A stretch of 64,000 bases of DNA from JBKPNJ01 sp963695705 (GCA_963695705.1 CAVOHB010000006.1:1-64000), one strand, 5' to 3'. Counted from the first letter of the stretch, positions 17,033 through 27,538 are shown. Notes: generated by a model from the sequence alone, not told the origin. Made by a program: numbers and translations.

Positions 17033-17657
17033 ATGCCAAGGTGGTCCGGCTGCAACGTGAGCCTCGAGGCCGTGGATTTAGCCGCTTGGTCATCGCTGGC
17101 GACGGTACTGACCTTCATTACCGCAATCGTCGCTGGCATCTGGAAGCATATGGCCAACCGGAGACGGCAGGCCGCCCAGGAATTGGCGGCGAGAAAGGAT
17201 CAAGCTTCGAGTGTGTGGGCTTGGGCCAGAGATTCTCGACGATGGATATGACTACGACGCGGATCGGCGAGGCAAGAACTCATCCGGAGTAAACTACTCT
17301 GTTGCTGAGGTTGCGGTACACGTGCTGAACGACAGCGCGGCGCCAGTCACCCGGGTTGGCGTGCTCGTGGATGAGCTGCTGCTGGATGGAAACGATAAGC
17401 CTATGCCAATGGCTTGGCTTACCGCTGAATGGTTCTCAGTTGCGCCGAAAGGGGAGAAAGCAGTCGTTGTGAAAGTCGGCTATGACCTGGGGCATGGCCC
17501 ACCCCGTGCGCCTGAACTTCAAGTCCGCGCCTTCACCGACGCTGCTGGGCGTTACTGGCTTCGCAACACCTACCGACCTGCGCTCTCAGAAACTCTTGAG
17601 CCAGCGACATTCAAACGTTCTTTCATTCCCATCCAAGGAAATGCAGATGCTCGGTGA
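17033..17657 (+). pseudogene. Hypothetical membrane-anchored protein (frameshift)
   Basis: N-terminal part SLEAVDLAAWSSLATVLTF, ITAIVAGIWKHMANRRRQ shows one transmembrane helix followed by a basic, helical segment (AAQELAARKDQASS). The frame slips in the dinucleotide run GTGTGTG at 17211-17217; the continuation has a soluble beta-rich domain (YSVAEVAVHVLNDSAAPVTR, then VGVLVDELLLDG) ending at 17657. This resembles cargo proteins of mobile elements with one helix and an effector-like cytosolic domain. Family not recognised. Codon use is less GC-biased than the surroundings, consistent with transfer. Confidence 0.55.
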
Positions 17658-18052
17658 ATTCCTGCAACGCATACTGACTGCACGACGTTCGCACCTCGCC
17701 AACCGCGGCGACGGTCGGAACTCAGGCGACCGGGTCGGCATGGATGAAGTAGTCCAAGCGGTGGAATCGCGCCAGGCCTCAACCCCAGTAGCGAATCCAG
17801 TCGGCTCGGCCGTAGTCGTTCATACGGTGTGTCATCTCGCCGCGTCAGCTGACGAGTTCTTGCTGCCGGTGGCGGGGCCGCGTCCTCGCTCGAGGGCTCC
17901 GTCAGCGACTCACTGATTGCCCGAGCCCGCAGCCCCCGCCAAAAAATTGGCTTCACTCTACAATCGGTCGCTTTTGAGATGCTCACGAAGAGAAGCGATG
18001 CGTGCCTCCCTGTTGTCCGCTGACCAGTCGAGTCCAATTGTTCGAGTAATTT
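17658..18052. other. No recognisable gene
   Basis: About 395 bases without convincing coding signal on either strand. Confidence 0.4.
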
Positions 18053-18258
18053 GTGAAAACAGCCAGGAGCGACGGCGAATCCCTCTTTAAAGTCACCTTG
18101 CCCGCCGTAGCATCCACCAGCCTGGCTGGAGCCGTCGCTGGGTTCTCCCGCGCGTTCGTCGCAGCTGCCATCGTCGCCGTGCTGCTCGCAGTCGTGGCGT
18201 TCGTCAAGATGCCGTCCACCCAGGTCACCGGCGGAGCGGGAACCTGCACATGCATTGA
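18053..18258 (+). pseudogene. MFS transporter C-terminal fragment
   Basis: Reads TLPAVASTSLAGAVAGFSRA, then FVAAAIVAVLLAVVAFVKMP and STQVTG. A last transmembrane helix followed by a polar PS-motif is typical of the end of EmrB/QacA-type drug exporters. No upstream helices are present in any frame, so it is a remnant. Confidence 0.5.
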
Positions 18259-18461
18259 CCCGCGCCGATCTACGGGACAACGTAAGTATGCAACGAATGC
18301 CGGTCGGACCGGGCCCCTCAGAAGGAAGAAAGCCCATGGAAAGCGATCGTCCGAAGAACACCTACGGAAAGGCGGATGTTCTCGAACTCCGGGACTTCGA
18401 CAAGTCTCTTGCAGGACGGGTACGGCTCCGCCGATGTCCAGACCGCTGCGGGAGGCACACG

Positions 18462-19150
18462 ATGAGGGTCTGCATCGTCGGAGCGTCCGGCAAACTCGGG
18501 CGGTACATGGTGCAGCACGCGTTCGATCGGGCTATGAGGTGGTCGGCGTGTGCCGGCAGGAAAGCGTGGGGAAAGTCTCGACCGGTTTCAAGGGGCGTAT
18601 CACTGTGATCCCGGGAGCAACGGACGACCCCGAGGTCATCAAGCGCGCGGTCGCGGGTGCGACGGGGTGCTGCGTCGTGATGACCCCGGTTGGCGTCAAC
18701 GGGTACTCAACGGGAACGACTCAGGCGGTGTTGGACTACGCACCTCCGGGGCGCGCGCCTTGTGTTTTCGTGCGGGTGGCACATCACCCGCGACGGCCAG
18801 GACGTGTATTCGTGGAAGCTCAAGGTGATGGTGAACGTCTTCGGCCGGCTGGCGGACTCGCTCGAAAGGTCGACCTCGATGACCAGGTGGAGGCATGCCG
18901 GCGGGTGTTTGCCGGCGACACCCGGTGGACAGTCGTGCGCGGCAGCGACCTCGAGGAGGGCGAAAGCCAGGGCCTGCCCGTGTGGAGCGAGCACGTAGGC
19001 GATCCAATCCTGGCGAGCAACCTCGCGCGTCGAGTGGACTTTGCCCTGTTCATGGTGGAGGCCCTGGAGAACGACGAGCTCGTCCACCAGGCCTCGGCGA
19101 TCGTCGGCCGCGAGACACCCTCGGCACTCGCCCACGCCGCCAGAGAATGA
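18462..19150 (+). pseudogene. NAD(P)-binding (NmrA/SDR-a-like) protein, multiple frameshifts
   Basis: Starts MRVCIVGASGKLGRYMVQHA after GGAGG. Reading through three shifts (near 18530, 18755 and 18870) gives GYEVVGVCRQESVGKVSTGF, TGCCVVMTPVGVNGYSTGTT, RLVFSCGWHITRDGQDVYSW, KLKVMVNVFGRLADSLER, DDQVEACRRVFAGDTRWTVV and a C-terminus ending SALAHAARE. The GASGKLG motif is the NAD(P) site of atypical SDRs; the function is probably oxidoreductase or NAD(P)-sensing. Protein similarity is kept across every break, so the breaks are single-base events. Confidence 0.7.
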
Positions 19151-19225
19151 CAGCTCTTCAGTGGGCGAGGGTTCTCCAGAGCGGAAGACCCCGGATCCGC
19201 TCTCTTCTGAAGGCACGCTGAGAAC

Positions 19226-19850
19226 ATGACCAACGAGCCCATCACGTTCCCACACACCACATCGCCATCCTGCTATTCAACGGCGTCGAAGAGCTCGACG
19301 CCGTTCGGCGCCGTGGGAAGTACTGGCCGCACTGGACCCGCAACCACCGAGACGACGGCTGGGCCGTGTCCTGCATGTTCCGGGACGGTCTGCCGGTGAC
19401 CGCATCCAAAGGCCTGGTTCTGGGCGCACACCACGCCATCGCGGACGCACCACCCCTGCAGGTGCTCATCTACCCAGGCGGCGAAGGCACCCGGGGGCTT
19501 CTGCGCGATCCTGAAACACCTCGAGTGGGTTCGCGCCCAACGCGCGACCGTCCCGTTGATGACCAGTGTCTGCACGGGCGCTCTGGTCTACGCTGCTGCC
19601 GGGCTGCTCCGCGAGCGGCCGGCGACGACCTACTGGGCTGCGATGGACGAGCTGCGCGGGCTTGACCCCACCGTGCAGGTCCGCCGCAGCCCCGACCGCT
19701 GGGTCGACGACGGCGACCTCATCACCTCTGCCGGGCGTCAGCGCCGGTATCGACATGGCACTGCACCTGGTCGCTCGACTCGCCGGCCCCGAACGGGCCC
19801 GGCAAGTCCGGCGCGGCATCCAGTACGACACCTCAGCGACCCCATCTGAC
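19226..19850 (+). pseudogene. DJ-1/PfpI family protein, multiple frameshifts
   Basis: Segments in three frames assemble to HIAILLFNGVEELDAV, PWEVLAA, WTRNHRDDGWAVSCMFRDGL, LQVLIYPGGEGTRG, VPLMTSVCTGALVYAAAGLL, RERPATTYWAAMDELRGLDP and SAGIDMALHLVARLAG. SVCTGA carries the nucleophilic cysteine, and the final SAGIDMAL is characteristic of the isonitrile-hydratase/transcriptional-regulator branch of the glutamine amidotransferase-like superfamily. At least four single-base shifts. The start at 19226 is the first ATG in the right place; the exact end is uncertain (around 19830-19850). Confidence 0.75.
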
Positions 19851-19948
19851 AAGGAAGACGTCATGCGTTGCACCGACGCCAGCACCTACAACCCTCAGCG
19901 CCCTGGGCGTCGACCGCAGCCCGACGTCATGCTCGCGAGGGCGGTCGG

Positions 19949-20806
19949 TCACTTCACCTCTGAGCGAAGCAGGTTGAGGACCGCGACCATCAGAGGGAGC
20001 ACCAGCCAAACGGTGGTGGTGACGGCCAGGTGGGTCCAGCCGTCACCGGAGAGGCTTCCCTGCAGGAGGGCGTCCTGGTTGAACTTGGGGTCGACCCAGG
20101 GGCGGGCGTCGCGGAACCAGGCCTGATTGAACGCGAGGAAGGCGAGCAGGCCGGGGGCCACGAAGGCGTAGACCATGTAGCCGACGATGGCACCCGGTGA
20201 GTTGCGGATCAGCGCTCCGAAGATGAACCCGACTAGGAGCAGAAGTGTGTTGCCGAGCGCGAAGTAGCAGATGTCAGCGAGGCCTTGGTCCCACACCGGG
20301 TCGATTCCGGCCATCGCTGCCCCGATGACGTTCCCCACGGCGCCGACTGCGAAGGCGACCGCGGTCGCGGCGAGCGCGACCAGTCCAGCCGCGAGGGCCT
20401 TGGCGAACAGGACACGCCCGCGGCGCGGGACAAGGGTGAAGGTGGTCAGGCCGGTGCGCTGGCTCCACTCGGCGGTGACGGACAGCACCGCGATGATCGG
20501 CAGGATGACCGTCATTGGGACCCCGATGGCCAGGGTGAACTGGCTGTAGCTGAACTCGCTCGCCGGCGCCCAGGCGATGACGGCACCGGTGGTGAACAGG
20601 GCGGCAAGGCCGATGCCGGCGAGCAGCCAGAAGCCGGAGCGGGTGTCGAAGGACTTGCGCAGCTCGACGGCGACGGTCCGCGTCAAAGGGATGCGGCGAG
20701 GGGGGGAGGCGGGAGCCCGGTGGGCCGGTGGCGGGCCGGCGTCGGTCCGTTCCGTGTCGCCCCCGGCGGCGGGGATGGTGCTGGTGGCGGGGGTCGTGGT
20801 GGTCAT
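19949..20806 (-). CDS. ABC-2 type transporter permease
   Basis: 285 residues with a proline/alanine-rich cytosolic N-terminus (about 45 residues), then six hydrophobic segments beginning after VELRKSFDTRSGFWLLAGIG. EWSQRTGLTTFTLVPRR is the conserved cytosolic loop of ABC-2 permeases. Its ATG overlaps the ATPase stop (ATGA), so the two are translationally coupled. It probably exports a drug, peptide or lipid together with the ATPase. Last gene of the second LAL cassette. Confidence 0.88.
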   Translation of the reverse strand: MTTTTPATSTIPAAGGDTERTDAGPPPAHRAPASPPRRIPLTRTVAVELRKSFDTRSGFWLLAGIGLAALFTTGAVIAWAPASEFSYSQFTLAIGVPMTVILPIIAVLSVTAEWSQRTGLTTFTLVPRRGRVLFAKALAAGLVALAATAVAFAVGAVGNVIGAAMAGIDPVWDQGLADICYFALGNTLLLLVGFIFGALIRNSPGAIVGYMVYAFVAPGLLAFLAFNQAWFRDARPWVDPKFNQDALLQGSLSGDGWTHLAVTTTVWLVLPLMVAVLNLLRSEVK

Positions 20807-21770
20807 GCGACTGCTCCTTGCGGGCGGGTGGTCGGGTGGGTTTCGCGTTGGGTGTCTGCGGTGAGCTCGAGGAACATCTCCTCCAGGCCGGCGCCATCGG
20901 CGGCTCGGAGTTCGATGAGGGGCACCCCAGCTCGGTGGGCGAGGTGGCCGACCCGTTCGGTGTCGGCGTCGATGCGCAGGAGGTGCGCTGAGGCAGGTGC
21001 AGCGGACCCGGTCGTTCCCGGCAGTGTGGGGGTGGTGTCGGTGTAGGTGAGACCTGCGGTCGTGAGGGCGTCTGCGAGCTGGTCGGGATGGCGGGTGCGG
21101 ACCTGGGTGCCGGCAGCTGAGAGGAGGTCGCTCTTGCTGCCCTGGGTGACGATGCGGCCGTGCCCGATGACGACCAGGTCGTCGGCGACGACTTCGATCT
21201 CGTGGAGCAGGTGGGAGGACAGCAGCACGGTGGAGCCGCGGTCGGCGTAGCCGCGCAGCAGGTCGCGCATCCAGCGGATACCGGCGGGGTCCAGACCGTT
21301 GGCAGGCTCGTCGAGGATGAGCACCTCGGGGTCACCGAGGAGCGCATGGGCGATACCGAGGCGTTGTCTCATGCCCAGGGAGTAGTCACGGACTCGCCGG
21401 CCGGCTTCACCGTCGGTGAGGCCGACCAGCTCGAGCATCTCCTCGACCCGGTTTGCCGGCAACGCCCATCGTCTTGCGCGCCAGGGTGAGGACCTCACGG
21501 CCGGTGCGGCCGGCGTGCTGGGCGGAGGCGTCGAGCAGGACACCGACCTCGAGGCCGGGGTTGGGCAGGTCAGCGAACCGGCGGCCGAGCACGTGCGCGA
21601 TGCCGTGGGTGGGTGCGGTGAGGCCGACGATGATACGCATCGTGGTGGACTTTCCGGCCCCGTTGGGGCCGAGGAAGCCGGTCACGCGACCAGGTTCAGC
21701 GGTGAAGGTGACGTCGTTGACGGCAGTGAAGTTGCCGTAGGTCCGGGTGACCTCGTTCGACGGTGATCAT
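20803..21770 (-). pseudogene. ABC transporter ATP-binding protein (frameshifts)
   Basis: After repair, about 320 residues of the drug-export/bacitracin-type ATPase: Walker A GFLGPNGAGKSTTMRIIVGL, signature YSLGMRQRLGIAHALLG, Walker B VLILDEPANGLDPAG and H-loop LLSSHLLHEIE. One shift lies near 21745 (after MITVE) and one near 21470 (after KTMGV). The ATG overlaps the stop of the preceding DUF4386 gene (ATGA at 21767-21770) and its stop overlaps the permease start. Confidence 0.85.
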
Positions 21771-22524
21771 CGTGCGTCCACCTCAGTGGTGATGGCCGAG
21801 GGCTTGAAGCCCTTCACGATCAGGTACACGCCGAAGCTGAGCTCCCAGAAGAACTCCGGAATGCTGGCGAGCGTCTTCACGCTCGAGTCGGCCTCGATGA
21901 CTCCGAAGATGACGGCCGTGCCTGACAGGCAGATCGAGTGGGCCGCCGACGAGTCCGAGCATGGCCATGCCGCGGGGAACCAGGCCGGTCTTGTACATCA
22001 TGTAACCGAGCAGGAGGCCATTGCCGACGCCGACGACGAAGCCGGGCCCAAGGTTGAACGTCCACTCCTGCAGCGTGACCAGGGCGTGGCTGGTGATCGC
22101 GAGGGCTGGCGTCCGCGCCGGTGGCTGCGTCCGAGAAGTCCTGTCGCATGGTCACGAGCGTGACGACGCTGAGGATGCCGACGGCGATGAAGACGCTCTC
22201 CATGACCCGTGCGGTGACGAATCCGAGGCTCAGCGCCGGGAACCGCCGCTTGAGGACCGGGTACAGCGCGACGGCGGTGCCGATGTTGGCGATGATGAGG
22301 ATCATCTCGAAGAAGGCGCCCCACAGCACGCGGGTGTCCTCGCCGTCGCCGACGATGTAGTCGGCGTTGTCGAGGAACGGTGGGTAGAACGCAAACTTGG
22401 CGGCGATGGACGTGATGTAGGTGATCACGAACAGCACCCCGACGACGTAGGCGGTCCTTCGCGACGGAGTCATCGGCGCGCGCTGGGAACGCTTGTTGGC
22501 GGGGGTGTGGGCGGTGGTGGTCAT
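21767..22524 (-). pseudogene. DUF4386 family membrane protein (copy 2), frameshifted
   Basis: Paralogue of the protein at 1249-2025: TPSRRTAYVVGVLFVITYIT, DTRVLWGAFFEMILIIANIG, TAVALYPVLKRRFPALSLGF and the C-terminal FFWELSFGVYLIVKGFKPSA. Extra bases appear near 22103 and 21940; with those repaired the reading runs from the ATG at 22524 (AAGGAGA before it) to the TGA at 21767-21769. In this copy it links to an ABC exporter by an ATGA overlap, which the first cassette lacks. Confidence 0.82.
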
Positions 22525-22553
22525 GACTTTCTCCTTCGTTGGTGGCTGCGTGG

Positions 22554-22832
22554 CTAGCGGGGGTGGGTGATGGGGGGTGTGGAGCTGGCGGGTTGGTCGG
22601 GTCCGGCTTGAGTGACCGAGATCAGGGCCAGTCCGGTGTCGCGGACCTGTTGGAGCAGGCCGTGCAGTGCGGCCTGGTCGACGACGAGGCCCTGGATGAG
22701 GGTGGTGCCGTCGTCGCCGGGGGTCAGGGTCATTCCGTCGAAGTGGCTGGCCCAGCGGGATGCGAGGCGGCCCTTGATCCGGATGGTGTACCAACCGGAG
22801 TGGGGTGCTCGGTCGGTGGGCGGGGTGTTCAT
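22554..22832 (-). CDS. Small conserved protein of LAL cassette (copy 2)
   Basis: 92 residues, MNTPPTDRAPHSGWYTIRIK and onward, aligning with the protein at 2071-2316 over IKGRLASRWASHFDGMTLTP, DDGTTLIQGLVVDQAALHGL and LQQVRDTGLALISVTQ. Shine-Dalgarno AAGGAGCACC sits before the ATG. Downstream of the conserved operator and followed by the DUF4386 gene. Function unknown. Intact although both neighbours are frameshifted. Confidence 0.75.
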   Translation of the reverse strand: MNTPPTDRAPHSGWYTIRIKGRLASRWASHFDGMTLTPGDDGTTLIQGLVVDQAALHGLLQQVRDTGLALISVTQAGPDQPASSTPPITHPR

Positions 22833-22865
22833 CGGTGCTCCTTGGCTGGTGCGGTACGTGCACGC

Positions 22866-22908
22866 TAGGAGCGGACTTGGTGAGCAGGCGTCATCACATT
22901 TGGTGAGC
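22866..22908 (-). promoter_or_regulatory. Conserved inverted-repeat operator/promoter, copy 2
   Basis: TAGGAGCGGACTTGGTGAGC, then AGGCGTCATCACATTTGGTG, aligns with 2327-2367 over about 40 bases with roughly eight differences, although it is non-coding in both places. The dyad is weaker than in copy 1 (TCATCAC / TTGGTGA). Lies between the LAL gene's stop and the small protein. Confidence 0.65.
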
Positions 22909-22986
22909 GGGTTGATGATTTTTCGGCAGTTCAGCCGAGCAACGGGCCGTAACGCGGTCCGAGGTCCCCGGGATGGTGTTGGGACG

Positions 22987-25761
22987 TCAGCGGTTGGGGT
23001 GGCGCAGCAGATCCAGTCGTGCGGCCTCGCGCACGGCTTCGCGTCGGCTGGTGACACCGAGCTTGGCGTAGATGTGGCGGGTGTGGGTGCGCACGGTGTT
23101 CACCGACACGCTGAGCTCACGCGCGATGTCGGGCCCACCCAGGTCGCTGTCGAGCAGCCGCAAGACGTCGAGCTCACGCTCGCTGAGCGAGTCGACGAGA
23201 GGCTGTGCCGGTGTCGCAGGTCTGCCGCTGACAGGGCCGTCGGGCCGCCGCGGCTCCTGCGCACCGGCGGCCAGCACTGCGCGCGCGTGCTGACCCCCGG
23301 GCGAGTCCCGCCCGACACTGCGCAGCACCGCGCTCAGGGCTGGTCCTGCGTCAAGGAAGACCCGGATGTGGCCCTCAGGCTCGCCCAGGACCAGCGCGCG
23401 ACCCAGCAGGTCCGTGGCCCGCGACCGTTCACCTTCGGCCTGGGAGGCCAGCGCCAGCTGCACCAGGATCTCGATCACGTTTCCGATCCGCCCACCGGCT
23501 TCCGCTGCCGCCAGCAGCCGCTCGAGCAGCCGTCTCGCCACGTGTACGGCCGCTGGTGAGTGCCCGGCCCGGTGCTGAGCCAGCAGCACCATCGCCAAGG
23601 TGATGTGCTCGAACTCGCGCATGTAGAAGAGCTCGTCGTCGGCGGCCAGGTCGCTGCGTCGCGCGCCCAGGACGTCGCAGAGGCCAGGTCGCCACGAGCG
23701 AGGTGCAGTCGTGCGCGCCGCGCGGCGATGGGGCGCACGTTCGGGGCGAAGTCCCCGAAGTACACCTGCTCGGCCTCATCGAGGATCTCGATTGCCTCAG
23801 GCAGCTTTCCCTGCGCTGCGAGCAGGCGGGCCTCGGCGGCGCGCCAGCGGTACGGGTTCTGTGGCAGACCTGCCGCGTCGCCGAGCTCCCGGCTCAGCTG
23901 CAGGTGGCGAGCCGCGGTCGCCAAGTCGTTGCGTTCACAGGCGACACCGCTGATGCCGACGTGCATGTCGGCGGTTCCCCGCGTCACCGGCAGCGGGTCG
24001 TCTTCGGCGAGGCGCAGCGCGTCGGTGTAGGTCCGAAGCGCGTCGCTGAGCCGACCTTGGGTGATGCGGATGTCGGCCAGGGTGATGGAGCAGCCCAGCA
24101 CGTCGGAGATGTGCCCGTCCCTGCGCAGCCCCTCCACGCAGCTCGCAGTACGAGCGGTGCGCCTCCTCCAGGTCTCCACCGGCCCATCGCGCGAGCCCGG
24201 CAGTGGCGGCGGCTCCGGCGCGGGTCAGGTGGTCATCGGCGGCCGCGATGGAGGTGGCCAGGTCGGCGTGGGCGATGGCCGCGGCCGGGTCGCCGTGGAT
24301 CAGCGACAGCGCGGAGCGGTACAACTCGAGCGCAGCGGGCAGCCGGTCCCACTCGTCCCGGTCGAGGACGACCGTCCCCGGCGGTGGCCCCGGCGGTGGC
24401 CCGCCTGCGTCGCGCTCAGGCCCCGATGCCTGGACGTGCTGCTCGAGGTCGGTCAGGCGTTCCTCGACACCGGCGAACTGGCCACTCGACATCAGGGCCC
24501 CGATGAAACCCAGCGCCAGCACGGGTCTCGTCTGCACCACCTCGTCCGGGATGACCTTGAGCCAGGCGGCGATGGTCGCCTCCTGTCGGTCGCGCTGCAA
24601 CGCGGGTATGGCAAGCTCGGCGAGGTCGGCTGCCCGGTCGATGTCACCGGCGGCGACCGCGTGCCGCACCGCGGGTACTGGGTCACCTGTCTCGTCGTAC
24701 CAGCGGCTGGCGCGCCGGTGAAGGTCTGCGACCTTCTCGGGACCGCCCGTCGAGGAGGTGGGTGGTCAGGACCTCGGCGAACAGGTGGTGGTAGCGGTAC
24801 CAGCGTCGGGTGCCGTCCAGCGGCGACGAGGAACAGGTTGGCCCGGTCCAGGTGCTCGAGCATGTGCTGGCTGGCGGTGTTGCCGGTGACGCGCCTGGCA
24901 CAGCGGTCCGCTCAACCGGTCGAGGATGGAGGTCTGGAGCAGGAAGTCGCGGACCTGCGACGGTTGACGGCTGAGCACCTCCTCGGCCAGGTAGTCCACG
25001 ATGTAGCGGTCGTCGCCGGCGAAGGCAGCGATGAACGCTGCGGCGTCGGCACGCCCCCGCAGGGACAGTGCGGCCAGCTGCAGTGCAGCGATCCAGCCTT
25101 CGGTGCGGGTCTCCAGTGCTGCGATGTCGGCAGGTGTGAGTTCGAGTGCGGCGACGTCGTTGAGGTACGCCGCGACCTCGGTCAGTGTGAACCGCAGGTC
25201 TGCGGCGCGGATCTCGACCAGCTCGCCCCGGGCGCGTAGGCGGGCCAGTGGCAGCGCCGGGTCGACACGGGTGCTGATCACCAGATGTACGTGGGGCGGC
25301 AGGTGCTCGAGCAGGTAGGCCACGCCCGGTTGCAGGTCTTGGTTGTCGATGAGGTGGTAGTCATCGAGGACCAGGTCCAGCTCCGTGGGCGCCGCGCTCA
25401 GCTCGTTGATGAGCGTGGCTAGCACACTGTCGATGGACGGCTGCCGGGTCTGCAGCAGCGCCAACGCGCTGTCACCGACCTGAGGCACAGCCCGTTGCAC
25501 TGCGGTAACCAGGTAGGTCCAGAACCGCGCGGGCTGGCTGTCACTTTCCTCCAAGGACAGCCATGCGACCGACCGCTGATCCTCGGGCGAGTTGAGCCAC
25601 CTGGCCAGCAGCGTCGTCTTCCCGAACCCGGCCGGTGCCGAAACCAGGGTGAGGGTGGATCTGCGCCCTCGGTCCAGCAGCTCTGTCAGCCGGGGGCGCG
25701 CCACGGCGTCGCCGCGCGGCTGCGGGAGGAAAAGCTTCGTCTCCACCAAGGGGCCTACCAC
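22987..25761 (-). pseudogene. LuxR-family MalT-like (LAL) regulator, copy 2, multiply frameshifted
   Basis: Paralogue of the 2397-5174 regulator. Intact N-terminal part of ~285 residues (MVGPLVETKLFLPQP, Walker A SAPAGFGKTTLLARWL, DLVLDDYHLID). Then a series of single-base shifts near 24900, 24820, 24750, 24150 and 23650 breaks the TPR region. The last ~210 residues, from MREFEHITLAMVLLAQHRAG, include a normal LuxR helix-turn-helix (SERELDVLRLLDSDLGG, SVNTVRTHTRHIYAKLGV). The GTG start is preceded by AGGAGGGGAG. Every break preserves similarity to copy 1 on both sides. Confidence 0.85.
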
Positions 25762-26179
25762 GACAACTCCCCTCCTAGGCGTCGAGGCGATATGGCCGAC
25801 CCTAAAACACCCGGCAGCCGGTCGCGCCCATCACGGACGTCGGGGCGAACGATGGGGCCCGATGGCTGATGCACAGCAGCGGGCGGCGCCGGTCGGGACA
25901 GACGGCGGGTGTGCCGGACTACGGCGCCCGTCACCGTACCTGTCGTGGACGATGGCGCGCATGGTGGCGCCTCGCTCCGCAGGTCTTGTGCGCTCATCGC
26001 GATAACCTCTGGCTCACCCCACGACCGACCTTGGCCACCGGCGAGGTGACGGGCAGGAACTCGCCGTAGAAGGTCACGGCCGTCGCGGGCGGCGTGCGCT
26101 TCTGTTCGTACGGGGTCCGCCGCGACGGGCGACGCTCGTGGTCAGCCTGCTGAGGGTGGTCATCGTCTGGACTTCTCGC
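25762..26179. other. Intergenic, nothing recognised
   Basis: About 420 bases. A minus-strand stretch from about 26160 reads TPYEQKRTPPATAVTFYGEF then LPVTSPVAKVGRGVSQRLSR but has no clear start or family. No copy of the LAL operator is seen upstream of the regulator here. Confidence 0.35.
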
Positions 26180-27469
26180 TCATGACGAGCTTGGGATACG
26201 GGTCAGGAGCTGACCGCGGAGCCGGTGCAGTTGGGGCATCAGACCGTAGATGACGATAGGCACCGCGATGGTCGCGAGCACGAACGTGCGTGCGACCGCG
26301 TTCATCGTGTGCAACCAGTCGCCCAGGACCAGGTTGAGGATGGTCAGGGTCGGGAAGACCGCGAGCCAGATCATCAGAGCGAGCTGGTGCTTGGTCGGCG
26401 GGCCTGGCTTCACTCGCCCAGGGTTGGGTCCAGGTGTCGACCGCGGGGTGGAACCCGTGTTCGGTCGGGACTTCGGATCGCTGGGGTTGGGGCTTGAGTT
26501 GGTCACCGTGACTCCTTCAGGTGCGGGTGGTGTGGGAGGAAATCCGTGGTCGAGGTCGCGGACGGCGTTGCGTACGTCGTCGTCGACAAGGTCGGCGTTC
26601 AGGGCGATGGCGGCGGCTGAGCCGGCACCTGCAGCGGTGATGACCTGGGCGCGCGGGTCGACGACGTTGCCGGCGGCCCACACTCCGGAAACGCTGGTGC
26701 GTCCGGTGGCATCGACGCTCGCCCAGCCGTCTGGGTCACTGGAGCAACCGAGGCCGGCGAGGAGAGTGCTGTGGGGAACGAACCGGGGCGGTACGAAAAG
26801 GATGTCGCGCGGGATGGTGCAGCCGTCGTTCATCTGTACTCCGCGCAGGTGGTCTTCGTCATCGATGACAAGCTGGTCGATGGTGCCTTCAACGACGCCG
26901 ATGGCTCGTGCGAGCAGCTCGGTCCGTTCGACGGCAGTAAGGGTGTCCGGTGGGGTGAAGTAGACGAGGTCGGGGGTCCACTGTCGCACGATCTGGGCGT
27001 ACCGGACGGCGCCCGGCGTTCTGCCGATGACGCCGAGCTGGCGGTCGCGGACCTCGTGCCCGTGGCAGTACGGGCAGTGCAGGACGTCGCGGGCCCAACG
27101 GTCCGCCAGCCCGGGAATGTCGGGCAGTTCGTCGCGGAGGCCGGTGGTGACAAGCAGCCGCCGCGCCGAGATGCGTTGCCCGTCGCCGAGGAAGACCCAG
27201 AACCCGCTTTGGCCGTCCGGCACCAGGTCGGTGACGGTTCCGGCGACGATTTCGCCGCCGTACCCGTTGACCTCGCTCCTCCCTTTGGCGAGCAGGTCGG
27301 CGGGGGGCATTCCGTCGCGTGAGAGGTAGCCGTGCATGTGGATGGCCGGGGCGTTGCGTGGCTCGCCCGCGTCGACAACGAGGACCTTGCGCCGAGCTCG
27401 AGAGAGGACCAGGGCCGCGGACAGGCCGGCGGCACCGCCGCCGATGACCACTACGTCGTATCTGTTCAT
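26180..27469 (-). CDS. Thioredoxin-reductase-like flavoprotein with C-terminal membrane tail
   Basis: 429 residues, intact. FAD site VVVIGGGAAGLSAALVLSRA at the N-terminus, redox-active HCPYCHGHEV (CxxC, residue ~131), and the second FAD motif VSGVWAAGNVVDPRAQV near 270. After a normal TrxR-like core (to about 300) follows a Pro/Ser-rich linker and two hydrophobic helices (HQLALMIWLAVFPTLTILNL, VLATIAVPIVIYGLMPQL). That tail resembles the C-terminal membrane segment of some ABM-type membrane proteins. Probably a membrane-tethered disulfide reductase. Divergent from the XRE-cupin regulator, 69 bases apart. Confidence 0.85.
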   Translation of the reverse strand: MNRYDVVVIGGGAAGLSAALVLSRARRKVLVVDAGEPRNAPAIHMHGYLSRDGMPPADLLAKGRSEVNGYGGEIVAGTVTDLVPDGQSGFWVFLGDGQRISARRLLVTTGLRDELPDIPGLADRWARDVLHCPYCHGHEVRDRQLGVIGRTPGAVRYAQIVRQWTPDLVYFTPPDTLTAVERTELLARAIGVVEGTIDQLVIDDEDHLRGVQMNDGCTIPRDILFVPPRFVPHSTLLAGLGCSSDPDGWASVDATGRTSVSGVWAAGNVVDPRAQVITAAGAGSAAAIALNADLVDDDVRNAVRDLDHGFPPTPPAPEGVTVTNSSPNPSDPKSRPNTGSTPRSTPGPNPGRVKPGPPTKHQLALMIWLAVFPTLTILNLVLGDWLHTMNAVARTFVLATIAVPIVIYGLMPQLHRLRGQLLTRIPSSS

Positions 27470-27538
27470 GTCCCCAAGGCTGAAGCCATGCGATCAGTTC
27501 TCCAACGAACGTTGCTGTTTCCGGGAATCGGGAGTCAG

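Noticed and set aside
16683..17093. 136-codon minus-strand reading frame
   Set aside because: Ser/Arg/Thr-rich composition, no ribosome site, no recognisable fold, in a region of mobile-element debris.
25755..25997. 80-codon minus-strand reading upstream of the second LAL gene
   Set aside because: Low-complexity Arg/Pro/Ser composition and overlap with the LAL start; no similarity to anything recognised.
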